From Enterococcus hermanniensis (GTDB taxonomy: Bacteria; Bacillota; Bacilli; Lactobacillales; Enterococcaceae), in the NCBI RefSeq assembly GCF_001885945.1, contig NZ_JXKQ01000003.1, forward strand, positions 186,001 to 250,000: 64,000 bases of DNA, written 5' to 3'. Every line of letters starts with the position of its first letter. Position 1 is the first letter of the stretch. Below, one piece after another: positions 43,990 to 53,639 of the stretch. A program made the position numbers and the translations under genes. Below the pieces are notes generated by a model. The model ran no database searches, was not told where the DNA came from, and was given only the letters and a program-made list of their open reading frames with translations.

Positions 43990-45075
43990 TTAATCCACCT
44001 TTTTTTGAGATTGCTTCCTTTGCCAAATAACAAACAGAATAATCGAGAGTAATAAAAGGATGCCGATCAAAATATACAACCACGGATAGTCATTTTTGAT
44101 TGTGACATCAGAGCTATTTAATTTTTTTGCTTCCTCGACTTTAATTTCAAAATCTTTCTCTAATGACCAATGATAGCGAAAGTTTTCTTCGGCTTGGCTA
44201 TCAGTAGCTCTAAATGGATACGAGCCCGCTTCCATTTTTTCACCATACGCTTCCATGTTCATCGTATATTTTCCCGCTTGCAGATGTTCTCCATTTAATG
44301 GCACAGATAACGCAAAATGGGTATTTGGTGCTACTTGCATTTGAGATTGTTCATTTGTATAAAGAATCTTAGAATCATCTTTTTTTGTGATGGTTGTTTT
44401 TACAGCTAATTGATTTAAATAAGTGGCATTGGAATTTTGTAAAACACCTTTAATGACATTTCGAGCATTTCGCTGAGCTGGATATGCACTAGTTAATTTT
44501 AAATCTGGTGAACCATTAGCAGTTGTTTGTCTCATCAATAGGGCAATGACATAAAAATACTCATTTTTGATTGCTAAACCTTTCCCGTCAGTTCTCGTAG
44601 AAATCGTAGCTGATGTCCCCTTCTTTTTTTCTTTGAAAGTAATTCCCCCAGCAATAATCCCATCAAAGGATTTATCCGGCATCCGTAGTTTCATTTTATA
44701 TTCAGCTACCGAGTTTGCTTTTAAAACGATTTCTTCAGGTGCCTCTACATAGTCTTCCACCTTATATTTGAGTGTTTCATCACTAGCGAGATCATTTTCA
44801 CTGTACTCAACTACGCCATTGCCATTGGTGGTCGCACTATTGATTTGTGCTTCTATGATTACTTCTTTATCCGTATCATTTCGTAAATCGACCGTTGCTA
44901 ACGCTTCTTGCCCTGGTTGCAATAATAGATCAAAGTAGGTTTTTTCTTTGTTGATTTGATTTTCAGCTGTTTTAGGTGCCACTGAGAAGTTAAATTCAGC
45001 AGCCTTTACTTCAGTCATTATTATTAGGCTTGCCAAAAATGCTAAAAATAAAATCTGCCCTTTTCTACATTTCAT
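43990..45075 (-). CDS. DUF916/DUF3324 membrane-anchored cell-surface protein
   Basis: A 361-aa partner of WxL proteins. It has a signal peptide (ILFLAFLASLIIMTEVKA), an N-terminal DUF916 domain (FNFSVAPKTAENQ..., about 25-150), a DUF3324 domain (about 160-300) and a C-terminal helix (WLYILIGILLLLSIILFVIW) with basic tail. DUF916 binds peptidoglycan and DUF3324 docks the WxL domain. It lies 69 bases after the WxL gene on the same strand, behind a hairpin. Confidence 0.87.
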   Translation of the reverse strand: MKCRKGQILFLAFLASLIIMTEVKAAEFNFSVAPKTAENQINKEKTYFDLLLQPGQEALATVDLRNDTDKEVIIEAQINSATTNGNGVVEYSENDLASDETLKYKVEDYVEAPEEIVLKANSVAEYKMKLRMPDKSFDGIIAGGITFKEKKKGTSATISTRTDGKGLAIKNEYFYVIALLMRQTTANGSPDLKLTSAYPAQRNARNVIKGVLQNSNATYLNQLAVKTTITKKDDSKILYTNEQSQMQVAPNTHFALSVPLNGEHLQAGKYTMNMEAYGEKMEAGSYPFRATDSQAEENFRYHWSLEKDFEIKVEEAKKLNSSDVTIKNDYPWLYILIGILLLLSIILFVIWQRKQSQKKVD

Positions 45076-45095
45076 CCGACATATTCCTTTCAGTG

Positions 45096-45120
45096 AAAAA
45101 AGGATGTAAAAACATCCTTC
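45096..45120 (-). terminator. Intercistronic hairpin between WxL and DUF916 genes
   Basis: AAGGATGT / ACATCCTT with a T-run on the minus strand lies between the two genes. It may end part of the transcripts so that more WxL than DUF916 protein is made. Confidence 0.6.
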
Positions 45121-45144
45121 TTTCTAAGTAATCTGATTCAGCCT

Positions 45145-45882
45145 TTAATTTCCAGGAGCATCTGTTAATACCCAAGTGAACGTTGTTGAATATTCTTTTG
45201 CATACTTAGTCGTTGCTCCTGGCACACTTAATTCGATACTTTTAGCTGCTGTTTCAGTATCTCCCCAATTATGCAAGTACGTTCCAGCTCCTTGTCCTGC
45301 TTTTGCCATCATCACATTGTGCAGTGTTCCATCAGTTTCAGTAGTAATAGTTGTCTGTCCAGTTGGTTTATCTGAATCAGAGGTAGTCACTACTTGCCCA
45401 TTTTTGAACACGACTTCAGCCCCAACTAATTCTTCGTTATCTGCTGTTTTAAATTGGCCATTTTGTTTTACTTGCAGCGTCCAACCAGCTTCGGACCCTC
45501 GATTATCGGTTACTTGAACAAAGTTCGGTCCAGTTTTTTCTTGCTTATCTTTGTCTAAATATTTTTGTGCTTTTGCCAAATACACTTTATCTTTAGACGT
45601 GATTTTTTGACTACCAAAATCTAAGCTTGAAACATAATCGATCGATAATGGCCCCGCTGTTCCTGGATTAGGCTCACCGTTTGGATCAGTTGGGTCAATT
45701 GGCTTGATTGGGCCTGTCGGGTCGGTAGGGTCCACTGGATCAATCGGATCGACATTGGGTGTAAAAGTAATGACACCTTTTGAATCATATTCCCCACCAT
45801 CTGCAGCAATCGTAGTGACCGTCCCTAAAGATAGATTTGCTAAAATACCTGTTACCAACATCAAAGAACCAATTTTTTTCAT
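45145..45882 (-). CDS. WxL-domain surface protein
   Basis: A 245-aa secreted protein with signal peptide (SLMLVTGILANLSLG), a short proline/aspartate stalk (DPIDPVDPTDPTGP) and a C-terminal WxL domain with its two Trp-x-Leu motifs (GWTLQV and FTWVLTDAPGN). WxL domains bind peptidoglycan non-covalently. There is no other domain, so it looks like a small wall-coating subunit. Usual WxL clusters hold several members; this one is a minimal pair with DUF916/DUF3324. Confidence 0.92.
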   Translation of the reverse strand: MKKIGSLMLVTGILANLSLGTVTTIAADGGEYDSKGVITFTPNVDPIDPVDPTDPTGPIKPIDPTDPNGEPNPGTAGPLSIDYVSSLDFGSQKITSKDKVYLAKAQKYLDKDKQEKTGPNFVQVTDNRGSEAGWTLQVKQNGQFKTADNEELVGAEVVFKNGQVVTTSDSDKPTGQTTITTETDGTLHNVMMAKAGQGAGTYLHNWGDTETAAKSIELSVPGATTKYAKEYSTTFTWVLTDAPGN

Positions 45883-46057
45883 CTTTCTTCTCCTTTTTAT
45901 AGCTCTATTTTTATTTTACTTTCTACTTTGATTAAGAATTTACTAATGGGACTTCGTATTTTCCATGCTGTTTATGATTTTAAAGCGCTAGACTTACGAA
46001 AGCTTTTTAATAAGATACGTAGTTCTAACACTACTTTCAGGATAAATTTTTCAAATA

Positions 46058-46092
46058 AAAAAACTCAAAGCTGCACATAGCTTTGAGTTTTT
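46058..46092 (-). terminator. Terminator of the antiporter gene
   Basis: A 14-bp stem (AAAAACTCAAAGCT / AGCTTTGAGTTTTT) about 35 bases past the napA stop. Confidence 0.85.
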
Positions 46093-46127
46093 CTTTTTTT
46101 AATACGCAATCTTTAAAGAGATGCTGT

Positions 46128-47276
46128 TTAAGGATAGATTTTTTTAGTGAAATGTTTTAATAAGAATGGTGAAGATAAGGTGGTGAATAAAATGACCAGA
46201 ATAAATGGGGAATAATATTCTTTCGTCACTAATTGGGCTTGATAACCTAATTGTACGATGATCAAAGCCATCTCACCACGTGAAATCATTCCTGAACCCA
46301 CCATTAAGCTACTCTGATTATCAAATCCAGCTGCTTTACCACCTAAATAACCACCAATCAATTTTGAGATAATCGCGATCAATGTGACGACAATGATCAA
46401 GCTTAATTGTTGCGTGATGCCATTGAATGATATTTCTAAACCGATACTGACAAAAAAGACCGGAATAAATACCGCATAGCCTAACGCTTCCACATTATAT
46501 TTAACTTCTTTTCCAACTTCGGTTTGTCCAATCGCAACACCAGTAAAAAATGCACCAATGACTGAACTTAATCCAATCATATCTGCTAAGTAAGACATAC
46601 TCAAGCACAAAATAATCGAGACGATGATTACGGATGATTCTGCTAATAATTTTTTACTGAGTCGCATCAGATAGGGGGCACCCCAACGAATCAAGAAGAA
46701 AATCCCAGCAAAGAACAAGACTTGTTCAATTAGCATAAAGCTTAATGGTACACTGTTACTACTTGATGCACCTAAAAATGACATACTTAAACTAACGATC
46801 AATACGACTAAAATATCGTCTACTACCGATGCACCTAAAATCGTTGAACCTTCTTTTGTATTCAACGCGCGCAATTCTTTCAGTACTTCGACCGAAATAC
46901 TGACCGATGTTGCAGCCAAAATCAAGCCTAAGAAAAAAGCATGATTCAATGCAATCCCAAATAGCCTACCACTCGCCGTGCCAAGAATCACTGGGAACAA
47001 GATCCCTAACACTGCTACATACATTCCTGGCCGAAAATATTTTTTCAATAAAGACAAATCACTTTCGATTCCAGCTAAAAACATCAGCAAGATCACACCA
47101 ATCTCAGAAAAATCTTTCACGAGAATATCGGGATGAACCCATTTCAGCCCAGCATTTCCTAATAAGATACCGACCAATAATTGGCCGATCACTGCCGGAA
47201 TACCCAAACGACGCGAGAAGTGGCTCGCTAATGTCGTACAAAATAAAATCAAACATAAAATACCGATAAATTCCAT
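46128..47276 (-). CDS. napA: Na+/H+ antiporter of the CPA2 (NapA) type
   Basis: A 382-aa membrane antiporter with about 12 helices, almost the same length as NapA of Enterococcus hirae. The ion site is the double aspartate in GASVVDDILVV. Other family segments are GIPAVIGQLLVGILLGN and SRGEMALIIVQLG. It exchanges Na+ or K+ for H+ and so supports pH and salt balance. AGGGAGG precedes the ATG. It has no regulatory TrkA-N domain. Confidence 0.88.
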   Translation of the reverse strand: MEFIGILCLILFCTTLASHFSRRLGIPAVIGQLLVGILLGNAGLKWVHPDILVKDFSEIGVILLMFLAGIESDLSLLKKYFRPGMYVAVLGILFPVILGTASGRLFGIALNHAFFLGLILAATSVSISVEVLKELRALNTKEGSTILGASVVDDILVVLIVSLSMSFLGASSSNSVPLSFMLIEQVLFFAGIFFLIRWGAPYLMRLSKKLLAESSVIIVSIILCLSMSYLADMIGLSSVIGAFFTGVAIGQTEVGKEVKYNVEALGYAVFIPVFFVSIGLEISFNGITQQLSLIIVVTLIAIISKLIGGYLGGKAAGFDNQSSLMVGSGMISRGEMALIIVQLGYQAQLVTKEYYSPFILVILFTTLSSPFLLKHFTKKIYP

Positions 47277-47440
47277 TATAACCTCCCTAACTTACTCCTT
47301 AACTATCAAAATCAATTAAAAAGTCTACAAATTATTCTAACAGATAGTCTGGCTGATTGGAGCATAATTGGACTTTTCCACATAGTTTTATTTAAGCTTT
47401 TTTATCAGAGCGTTACAATGGAGAAAAGGACGTGAGTAGA

Positions 47441-47794
47441 ATGCTACAAATCAAACGAGCTTATTTAGCTCCTAATAAAACGGATGGTTATCGTGTCTTA
47501 GTTGATCGAATTTGGCCCCGAGGAAAATCAAAAGAGAATGAAAAAATTGATTGTTGGCTAAAAGAGATCGCACCAAGTACTGACCTACGAAAATGGTTCA
47601 ATCATGAGGCAGAAAAATATACGCAATTTAAATCAAACTATTTGGCTGAGCTACAAAATGATCCACAAAAAAAAGCATTAAAAGAGTTAAAAGAAATCCT
47701 TTCTCAACATGAGACCGTCACATTAGTTTATGGTGCCAAAAATGAAGAACAAAACAATGCTCAAGTTTTATATGAGCTGTTGACTAAATTTTAA
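47441..47794 (+). CDS. DUF488 family protein
   Basis: A protein of about 117 aa with the DUF488 hallmark VLVDRIWPRGKSKE, then WLKEIAPSTDLRKWF and a LVYGAKNEEQNNAQVL end. The biochemical role is unknown. AAAGGA lies ten bases before the ATG at 47441; a GTG three codons earlier touches that site. No operon partner. Confidence 0.8.
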   Translation: MLQIKRAYLAPNKTDGYRVLVDRIWPRGKSKENEKIDCWLKEIAPSTDLRKWFNHEAEKYTQFKSNYLAELQNDPQKKALKELKEILSQHETVTLVYGAKNEEQNNAQVLYELLTKF

Positions 47795-47916
47795 AAAGAA
47801 AACTATTTTTTCAGAGATAGCTGAAAAAGTTGACTCATTCTCTACACTGTTAAATGATACATTAGAGTTAAAGAAAGACGCTTAAAGTGATAAGCGACAA
47901 CTAAGGAGGCGTTAAG

Positions 47917-48540
47917 ATGTACAAGCAAATGAAACAATTATCTAAAATACTATTAGCTGTAGTCATATTGGCGGGCAGCATCAATTTGTTTTTAGGTCCC
48001 CATAACATAGCTGCAGGAGGCGCTAGCGGAATCGGTCTGTTAGTTGAATACTCCCTAGGAATCGATCGGTCGGCAGTTGTGATGGTTTTAAATATCCTTG
48101 TCCTCACGCTTGCTGCAATTTTTTTAGGAAAAGAAATCTTTTTCAAAACGTTGATCGGTAGTTTCTTATTTCCACTTGCATTAAAGATTGTTCCAACAGG
48201 CATGTTAGTTGAAAATCATTGGCTGTCTGTGATCGCTGGAAGTATCATCTTCGCTGTTGGCGTCGCGCTTCTTTATGATTCAAAAGCTTCAAGTGGAGGT
48301 ACAACGATTCCCCCGCTGATTTTTAAAAAGTATTGGGGCCTGAGCACGGCGATCGGTTTATTACTGACGGACTTTATCATCGTTTGTATGAGCCTATATA
48401 TATTTGGTTTCGAAGCCTTTTTATTCGCTGTTTTATCGATTGGAATCACTTCGATCTCGATGATTTTGATTGAACGGATCCAGTCAAATTTACCGACACT
48501 CACTGAAAAAGTATTAGCTGTCTTTAATACAAATGTATAA
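47917..48540 (+). CDS. YitT-family membrane protein (short form)
   Basis: A 207-aa membrane protein with five to six helices and the YitT signature near the start (GPHNIAAGGASGIGLLVEYSLGI) and a second GG-x-T turn (SKASSGGTTIPPLI). The usual C-terminal DUF2179 domain of YitT is missing, as in short family members. Function unknown. AAGGAGG precedes the ATG. Confidence 0.8.
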   Translation: MYKQMKQLSKILLAVVILAGSINLFLGPHNIAAGGASGIGLLVEYSLGIDRSAVVMVLNILVLTLAAIFLGKEIFFKTLIGSFLFPLALKIVPTGMLVENHWLSVIAGSIIFAVGVALLYDSKASSGGTTIPPLIFKKYWGLSTAIGLLLTDFIIVCMSLYIFGFEAFLFAVLSIGITSISMILIERIQSNLPTLTEKVLAVFNTNV

Positions 48541-48543
48541 ATT

Positions 48544-48595
48544 AAAAAAACTGATAACTGTCCTCTCGAGCGAGAAGATAATTATCAGTTTTTTT
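48544..48595. terminator. Bidirectional terminator
   Basis: AAAAAAACTGATAA / TTATCAGTTTTTTT arms with an inner CTCTCG..CGAGA stem lie between convergent genes. Confidence 0.85.
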
Positions 48596-48623
48596 ATGAA
48601 ATCAACGTTATCGATTCATTGAT

Positions 48624-48947
48624 CTAGGCACTTGTTGGAAATATCTGCCACTCAATTGTCAGTTTGGCTTCTCTGGCATCATTTACTTTGATTGCAGAAG
48701 CCTTTATTTTTTGATTATTTTCTTTGCGGGAGGTATTTACTTCATATGGAGCACCAAAATACCAAGCTTGTTGAAGTGTCTGATTTTGGTCATTTATTTG
48801 AATACCACGTGTGGTTGAAAAATTTTTTCTCCGTCTTTGCTCTAATTTTATGACTTTATCTGGACCGAGTGAGAGCGCATGTCGATCGAGACTATATTTT
48901 CCGCTGATTAATTCACTGACTTTTATTTTGATTTGAGATACGTTCAC
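48624..48947 (-). CDS. Hypothetical protein (107 aa)
   Basis: A basic, beta-rich cytoplasmic protein without membrane segment or known motif (VSELISGKYSLDRHALSLGPDKVIKLEQRRRK). The start is GTG, seven bases after AAGGAGG. It follows the ABC ATPase by 17 bases and so is part of the transporter operon. It may be an accessory factor; nothing more can be said. Confidence 0.65.
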   Translation of the reverse strand: MNVSQIKIKVSELISGKYSLDRHALSLGPDKVIKLEQRRRKNFSTTRGIQINDQNQTLQQAWYFGAPYEVNTSRKENNQKIKASAIKVNDAREAKLTIEWQIFPTSA

Positions 48948-48964
48948 TCGAATCCCTCCTTATT

Positions 48965-49624
48965 CTATGATACTTGGCTGAATTTTTTATCTTTCAGTTC
49001 ATAAACGACGTCACAGGCTTTGGCGACATCTTGTTCGTGAGTGACTAAGACGATACATTTTTGTTGTTCATGTGCGATTTCTTGAAAAAGACGAACGATC
49101 TCTTGAGACGTCGTATCGTCTAGATTTCCGGTAGGTTCATCGGCGACGATCAATTCATGTTCACAACACAGTGCTCTTACGATGGCGACTCGTTGTTGTT
49201 GTCCTCCTGATAGCAACGTTACTTTTTTTTCGGCTAATTCTTTTGTGATCCCAACTTTTTCTAAATTGGCTAAAGCATAAGCCTTTTTATCCGTTTGTTG
49301 ACTTTGAGCGATCTCCATCGCTGTCACGACATTATCGACGGCCGATAAATATGGCAATAGATTATAGGCTTGAAAGACGATCGAGACATCTTTTCGACGA
49401 TATTCTCGTAAACCGATTTTTTTTAGAGAAGCATCTCCGTATAAAATCTCTCCACTTTTAGGCGTATCTAAGCCCGCGATCAGAGATAAAAAGGTTGTCT
49501 TCCCCGAACCACTCGTGCCTAAAATTGCGTACATTTTGCCTTTTTCAAAGGTCAAATTAACATTTTCAAATAACGGCCCGCTATTTTCATACCAATAGCC
49601 CAAATCTTTCGTTGCTAAAGTCAT
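48965..49624 (-). CDS. ABC transporter ATP-binding protein (MacB/LolD type)
   Basis: A 219-aa ATPase: Walker A GTSGSGKTTF, signature LLSGGQQQRVAI, Walker B LIVADEPTGNLD and the H-loop VTHEQ. The LSGGQQQR and DEPTGNLD forms mark the MacB/LolD/FtsE group. AGGAGG precedes the ATG. It pairs with the FtsX-type permease 117 bases upstream and is controlled, probably, by the divergent two-component system. Confidence 0.9.
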   Translation of the reverse strand: MTLATKDLGYWYENSGPLFENVNLTFEKGKMYAILGTSGSGKTTFLSLIAGLDTPKSGEILYGDASLKKIGLREYRRKDVSIVFQAYNLLPYLSAVDNVVTAMEIAQSQQTDKKAYALANLEKVGITKELAEKKVTLLSGGQQQRVAIVRALCCEHELIVADEPTGNLDDTTSQEIVRLFQEIAHEQQKCIVLVTHEQDVAKACDVVYELKDKKFSQVS

Positions 49625-49665
49625 AATAAATTCCTCCTATATAATCGATTCAATATTTCTCAACA

Positions 49666-49727
49666 AACGTAGCGGCAGCGAAAGAGTGCTTTCGTAGTCC
49701 GTACGACCTTTCGCTTTGGCTTACGTT
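49666..49727 (-). other. Large stem-loop between permease and ATPase genes
   Basis: Nested arms AACGTA / TACGTT, AGCGAAAG / CTTTCGCT and an inner TTTCGTA-TACGA form a long imperfect hairpin in the 117-bp intercistronic space. No T-run follows directly. It is probably an RNA processing or stability element that sets the ATPase/permease ratio (inference). Confidence 0.55.
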
Positions 49728-49740
49728 ATTATTCATTTGA

Positions 49741-51258
49741 TTAAGAAATCAAGATTTTCTTTGGATTCAATCGTAAGATCCCAGCAGAGGATAAGACGAT
49801 CGAGAAGAGGCTGATGCCTAAACCAATACCGGCTAAACTTGAGATTTCAACTGGCTGAACAGAGATATTCAAATCTTTGATTTCTTGCGTTGAAGAGAAT
49901 GGGTTGCTACTTGAGCCACCACGTCCGCCACCGCTTGGTGCTTGACCGCCTTGTCCCGGACCACCATTTCCACCAGGACCATTTTGACTGCCACCGTTAT
50001 TTTGAGTAGTGGTTTGTTGTGAGGTAGTTTGTTGGCTCAATAATTGATTTCCAACGGCATTTCCGACAAGATTCCCGCTGGCTGCAGCAATACCTAAGGC
50101 AAACAGCATGCAGACAAAGATTTCAACGAAAAATTGTGCAATCACTTTTGCTCGTGATTCACCTAATGAAAGTAAAACCCCGATTTCATATTTACGTTCG
50201 CGAATCGACATCATGATGATCAAGGTCAAGATGATCACACCTGCTACCGCGACTAGGATCACGATATTTTTAGCAAAACTTGAAACATTGTTTAATGGTT
50301 GCAACATTTGTTGATACATTTGATCGTTGGTTTCTAAACTGAATGTATCTGTATCGATCAATTTTTTAGCTTTTTTAACGAAACTGTCCATATCTTTTGG
50401 ATCAGTCAAATTATACACAGCTGAATCAATGGTCGTGCCATCAGAGCCACTCAATGTACTTACGAAAGTATAAGAAGAGAAGACTGTATTTGATGGATTC
50501 AAGAAATTGAAACTATTGCCTAAACTGTCGCCAGAATCACTCGTTTTATAGATCCCTTTGATAGTGACTTCAACATCTTTATCGTCTGAATCTTTGATTT
50601 TGAAGGTATCGCCAACACTTAAATCATTGGCTTCAGCTAAACTTTTTTCGATCAAGACATTGTTTGTTCCTTCATCAGAAGCGGTGATGGCTTTCCCATC
50701 AACTAAAGTTGCTGTACCTGATGAAAAGTCAGTGTAGGAACTACTTTGTGAAACACCTTTGATTTGGAAGTCCCCTTGACTGGCCATCATTCCACCAGGG
50801 CCACCTTGACCACCGGCTTGCTCCCCTGAAGAATCGGTCGCATCGGAACTACTGCTGGCTGTACTGCTATCGCTGCTAGAGATTGGTGTAATACCCGTGC
50901 TTTTATCGGCGGAAGTACTTGCTTCAAAAGAATAGGATTTTACATTATCTAATTTTGCGATTTTTTTCGCATCACTTAGATTAACAGGTGTTTGTTCAAA
51001 ACTACCTGGGTCTGGTTTGGAGCTCTCATCGCCTGAACTTGACGTAGATTGGTTTTTGAACATCGCTTCTCGGTTGGCCGATAAGGTGACGGTCGCTCCT
51101 ACGCTTTTTTTTGCATTAGATGTTGCCAGCTCCGCGCCGCTTCTAATAGTTAGTCCGGCTAAAACAAAAATTAAAATTGCAGAAAAGACGGCGATCAATA
51201 AGATGCTGCGACCTTTCTTCGCCCAAAGGCTTTGTACTGCCCGTTTGATAAAATTCAT
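49741..51258 (-). CDS. ABC transporter permease (MacB/FtsX type)
   Basis: A permease of about 505 aa. The first helix is at about 15-35 (SILLIAVFSAILIFVLAGL), then an outer MacB_PCD domain, then three helices of FtsX type near 325-350, 375-400 and 475-500. Two low-complexity insertions stand out: a Ser-rich segment with QAGGQGGPGGMM in the outer domain, and a Q/T/N/G-rich loop (QQTTSQQTTTQNNGG... about 410-455) between helices three and four. AGGGGGA precedes the ATG at 51258. Likely substrate: a peptide or envelope compound. Confidence 0.87.
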   Translation of the reverse strand: MNFIKRAVQSLWAKKGRSILLIAVFSAILIFVLAGLTIRSGAELATSNAKKSVGATVTLSANREAMFKNQSTSSSGDESSKPDPGSFEQTPVNLSDAKKIAKLDNVKSYSFEASTSADKSTGITPISSSDSSTASSSSDATDSSGEQAGGQGGPGGMMASQGDFQIKGVSQSSSYTDFSSGTATLVDGKAITASDEGTNNVLIEKSLAEANDLSVGDTFKIKDSDDKDVEVTIKGIYKTSDSGDSLGNSFNFLNPSNTVFSSYTFVSTLSGSDGTTIDSAVYNLTDPKDMDSFVKKAKKLIDTDTFSLETNDQMYQQMLQPLNNVSSFAKNIVILVAVAGVIILTLIIMMSIRERKYEIGVLLSLGESRAKVIAQFFVEIFVCMLFALGIAAASGNLVGNAVGNQLLSQQTTSQQTTTQNNGGSQNGPGGNGGPGQGGQAPSGGGRGGSSSNPFSSTQEIKDLNISVQPVEISSLAGIGLGISLFSIVLSSAGILRLNPKKILIS

Positions 51259-51501
51259 GATGTATCCCCCTCGTATCGATTGCATTTCTTTTTTTAGAAA
51301 CGAATGTAATCGTCATGGTCGCTGCCAGATCAAAAATTTACGTTCTTTCGTAAACTCATCGATCACACAGCGCTCATGTGACTACCTGTAAGATAATCGT
51401 CTTGCCTTAACCAAAGCTTAAACCAACGACAAAAAGTTTTAAGGTTGTTTTAGGAAAGCGTGGTACACTGAAAGGGCAAACTAGATTTGGAGGACTTATC
51501 G

Positions 51502-52176
51502 ATGATAAAGCTACTTATAATAGAAGATGAAGCAACACTATCGGATAATATCAAAGAAATTTTAACGGATCTGGGTGAGATCACCCAAGCGTATGACGGA
51601 GAAGAAGGTCTATTTGAAGCGGAAAGCGGAATGTATGATTTAATTTTATTAGATTTGATGCTGCCAGAAAAAAATGGTTACGAAGTCTTAGCCGAATTAC
51701 GGGCCAAAAATATCCATACCCCAGTTTTGATCCTAACGGCTAAAGATAGTCTAGAAGACAAAGTGACCGGTTTTCAAAAAGGCGCTGATGATTATTTGAC
51801 CAAGCCTTTTTATCGAGAAGAACTAATCATGCGGGTCAAAGCATTGCTAAAACGCTCGCTCGGTTTATTTGCTGAAAATCAATTAGTCTACAAACAATTG
51901 ACTTGCAATCTCGCGACCAAAGAAGTACTGGTCGAGGATCAAGTCTTGCCGATTCAAGGAAAAGAATTTGATCTTTTGGTTTATTTCATCCAAAACAAAG
52001 GCGTGATCCTAACGAAAGAACAAATTTTTGATCGGATTTGGGGCTTTGATTCAGAGACTACGCTCACTGTCGTAGAAGTTTATATGAGCCATCTACGTAA
52101 ACACTTGAAACCCACAGAAGTCGATAAATGTTTCAAAACACTACGCAATGTCGGCTACATCTTACAAAAGGACTGA
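51502..52176 (+). CDS. OmpR-family response regulator
   Basis: A regulator of about 224 aa: receiver with EDEA near 7-10, phospho-Asp in LILLDLMLP, Lys in LTKP, and a C-terminal winged HTH ([16 protein letters not shown]). GGAGGA lies seven bases before the ATG at 51502; the TTG at 51487 is upstream of that site. Divergent from the MacB-like operon, followed by its kinase four bases later. Confidence 0.92.
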   Translation: MIKLLIIEDEATLSDNIKEILTDLGEITQAYDGEEGLFEAESGMYDLILLDLMLPEKNGYEVLAELRAKNIHTPVLILTAKDSLEDKVTGFQKGADDYLTKPFYREELIMRVKALLKRSLGLFAENQLVYKQLTCNLATKEVLVEDQVLPIQGKEFDLLVYFIQNKGVILTKEQIFDRIWGFDSETTLTVVEVYMSHLRKHLKPTEVDKCFKTLRNVGYILQKD

Positions 52177-52180
52177 GGCT

Positions 52181-53506
52181 ATGAACACCGAAATCTCACG
52201 CAAGCAACGCTGGAAATTTTTCTTCATCAATGTGGCGGCGTTTGCGGGCGTCTTCCTACTCTTGGGCTTTATCACTTTACAGCTGCTACAAAGTTCAGCC
52301 TATCGCCAGACCGACCTTTCACTTAGTCAAATGGCCAAAAATGATCGTTTGATCGAAATGGAGATCACCCGCTACCAAGAAGGAAATCCTTTCTTGTCAC
52401 AACAACAAACACCTGATGATCTGCAAATGAGTAATGGTCCTGAGGGCAATAATCGTTTCAATACACAAATTATTTTATGGTCAAAAGAAGGAAAGATCTT
52501 AAATAAAGAAGTCTTAGGCGGCCGCTTCACCGAGCTAGCGAATCTTTCACTGGACACCAGTCATTTAAATAGTATCCAGTCTTTGAATCTGAAAAACAGT
52601 ACCGCTGAAAGCCAAAAATTGGCCTTCCATTCTTATACGATCAAATACGATCAAGATAGTGAAGTCGCTTATGTCCAATTTTTAGCCAATACCAATCAAA
52701 TCGCAGATTCGATGAAGACCTTCGAAACGACCTTGATCCTTTGTATGGTCGTCTTTTGGTTATTGTCGATCGGATTAAGTTTTTATATTTCAAAAATGAA
52801 TATGAAGCCGATCATGAGCTCATGGCGCAAGCAACAAGAATTTGTTGAAAATGCCTCCCATGAATTGCGGACGCCACTAGCGATCATCCAAAACAGCTTG
52901 CAGCAATTGTTCACCCGACCAGAAAACACGATCATGGAAGAATCTGAACCAATCGCTCAAGCCTTGAATGAGACCCGACGACTTAGTGGGTTGACCAACG
53001 ATCTACTGACTTTGGCTAGGAGCGATTCCAATCAATTATTGGTCCAAAAAGCAGCCCTTGATCCACAACCGTTTATCCAACAATTAGCCCAACCTTTTCA
53101 AGAAATCGCTGCAATGCAAGACAAACGGTTTGTCTTAGAAAACTTTGCCAATGAAACGGTTTTAGTCGATGAAAAACGCGTCCATCAAGTGTTGGTGATC
53201 CTACTGGATAATGCGTTGAAATATACCGATGCCAAAGACAAAATTATTTTGCAATCGGAGATCTCGAATGATCATTGGTTGATCGAAGTCAAAAATAGCG
53301 GCGCATCGATCAGCGACGAAGACAAAAAACATATTTTTGAACGCTTTTATCGTGAAGACCAATCGCGTTCAAAAGAAACCGGCGGCTATGGCCTAGGCCT
53401 CGCAATTGCTAAACAAGTCATCACGCAACATAAAGGCAAACTGACTGTGCGTGACTGGCAACCCCAAGGAGTCATTTTTCAAATTCGATTGCCGCTTAAA
53501 AATTGA
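52181..53506 (+). CDS. Sensor histidine kinase
   Basis: A kinase of about 441 aa with helix one (FFINVAAFAGVFLLLGFITL), an outer sensor domain of about 130 residues, helix two (TLILCMVVFWLLSIGLSFYI), H-box ENASHELRTPLAI, N-box HQVLVILLDNALKYT and G2 GYGLGLAIAK. The G1 region (EVKNSGASIS) lacks the usual D-x-G-x-G, as NSG replaces DNG. The long outer domain fits sensing of an extracellular signal. The start at 52181 has AAGGA upstream. Confidence 0.88.
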   Translation: MNTEISRKQRWKFFFINVAAFAGVFLLLGFITLQLLQSSAYRQTDLSLSQMAKNDRLIEMEITRYQEGNPFLSQQQTPDDLQMSNGPEGNNRFNTQIILWSKEGKILNKEVLGGRFTELANLSLDTSHLNSIQSLNLKNSTAESQKLAFHSYTIKYDQDSEVAYVQFLANTNQIADSMKTFETTLILCMVVFWLLSIGLSFYISKMNMKPIMSSWRKQQEFVENASHELRTPLAIIQNSLQQLFTRPENTIMEESEPIAQALNETRRLSGLTNDLLTLARSDSNQLLVQKAALDPQPFIQQLAQPFQEIAAMQDKRFVLENFANETVLVDEKRVHQVLVILLDNALKYTDAKDKIILQSEISNDHWLIEVKNSGASISDEDKKHIFERFYREDQSRSKETGGYGLGLAIAKQVITQHKGKLTVRDWQPQGVIFQIRLPLKN

Positions 53507-53536
53507 ATGGATTCAAAAAATGTTTGATATCATACT

Positions 53537-53615
53537 AAAAAACTCTTTAAACGACACCGATTTCTTTCTCTTAGATTTTAAGAGAGGACGGAATGTTCGT
53601 TTAAAGAGTTTTTTT
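53537..53615 (+). terminator. Terminator after the sensor kinase
   Basis: A 17-bp outer stem (AAAAACTCTTTAAACG / CGTTTAAAGAGTTTTT) encloses an inner CTCTTA..TAAGAG stem and ends in T7. It also faces the DUF2877 gene. Confidence 0.85.
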
Positions 53616-53639
53616 GTTCATTCGGTGATTAGCTAACCA

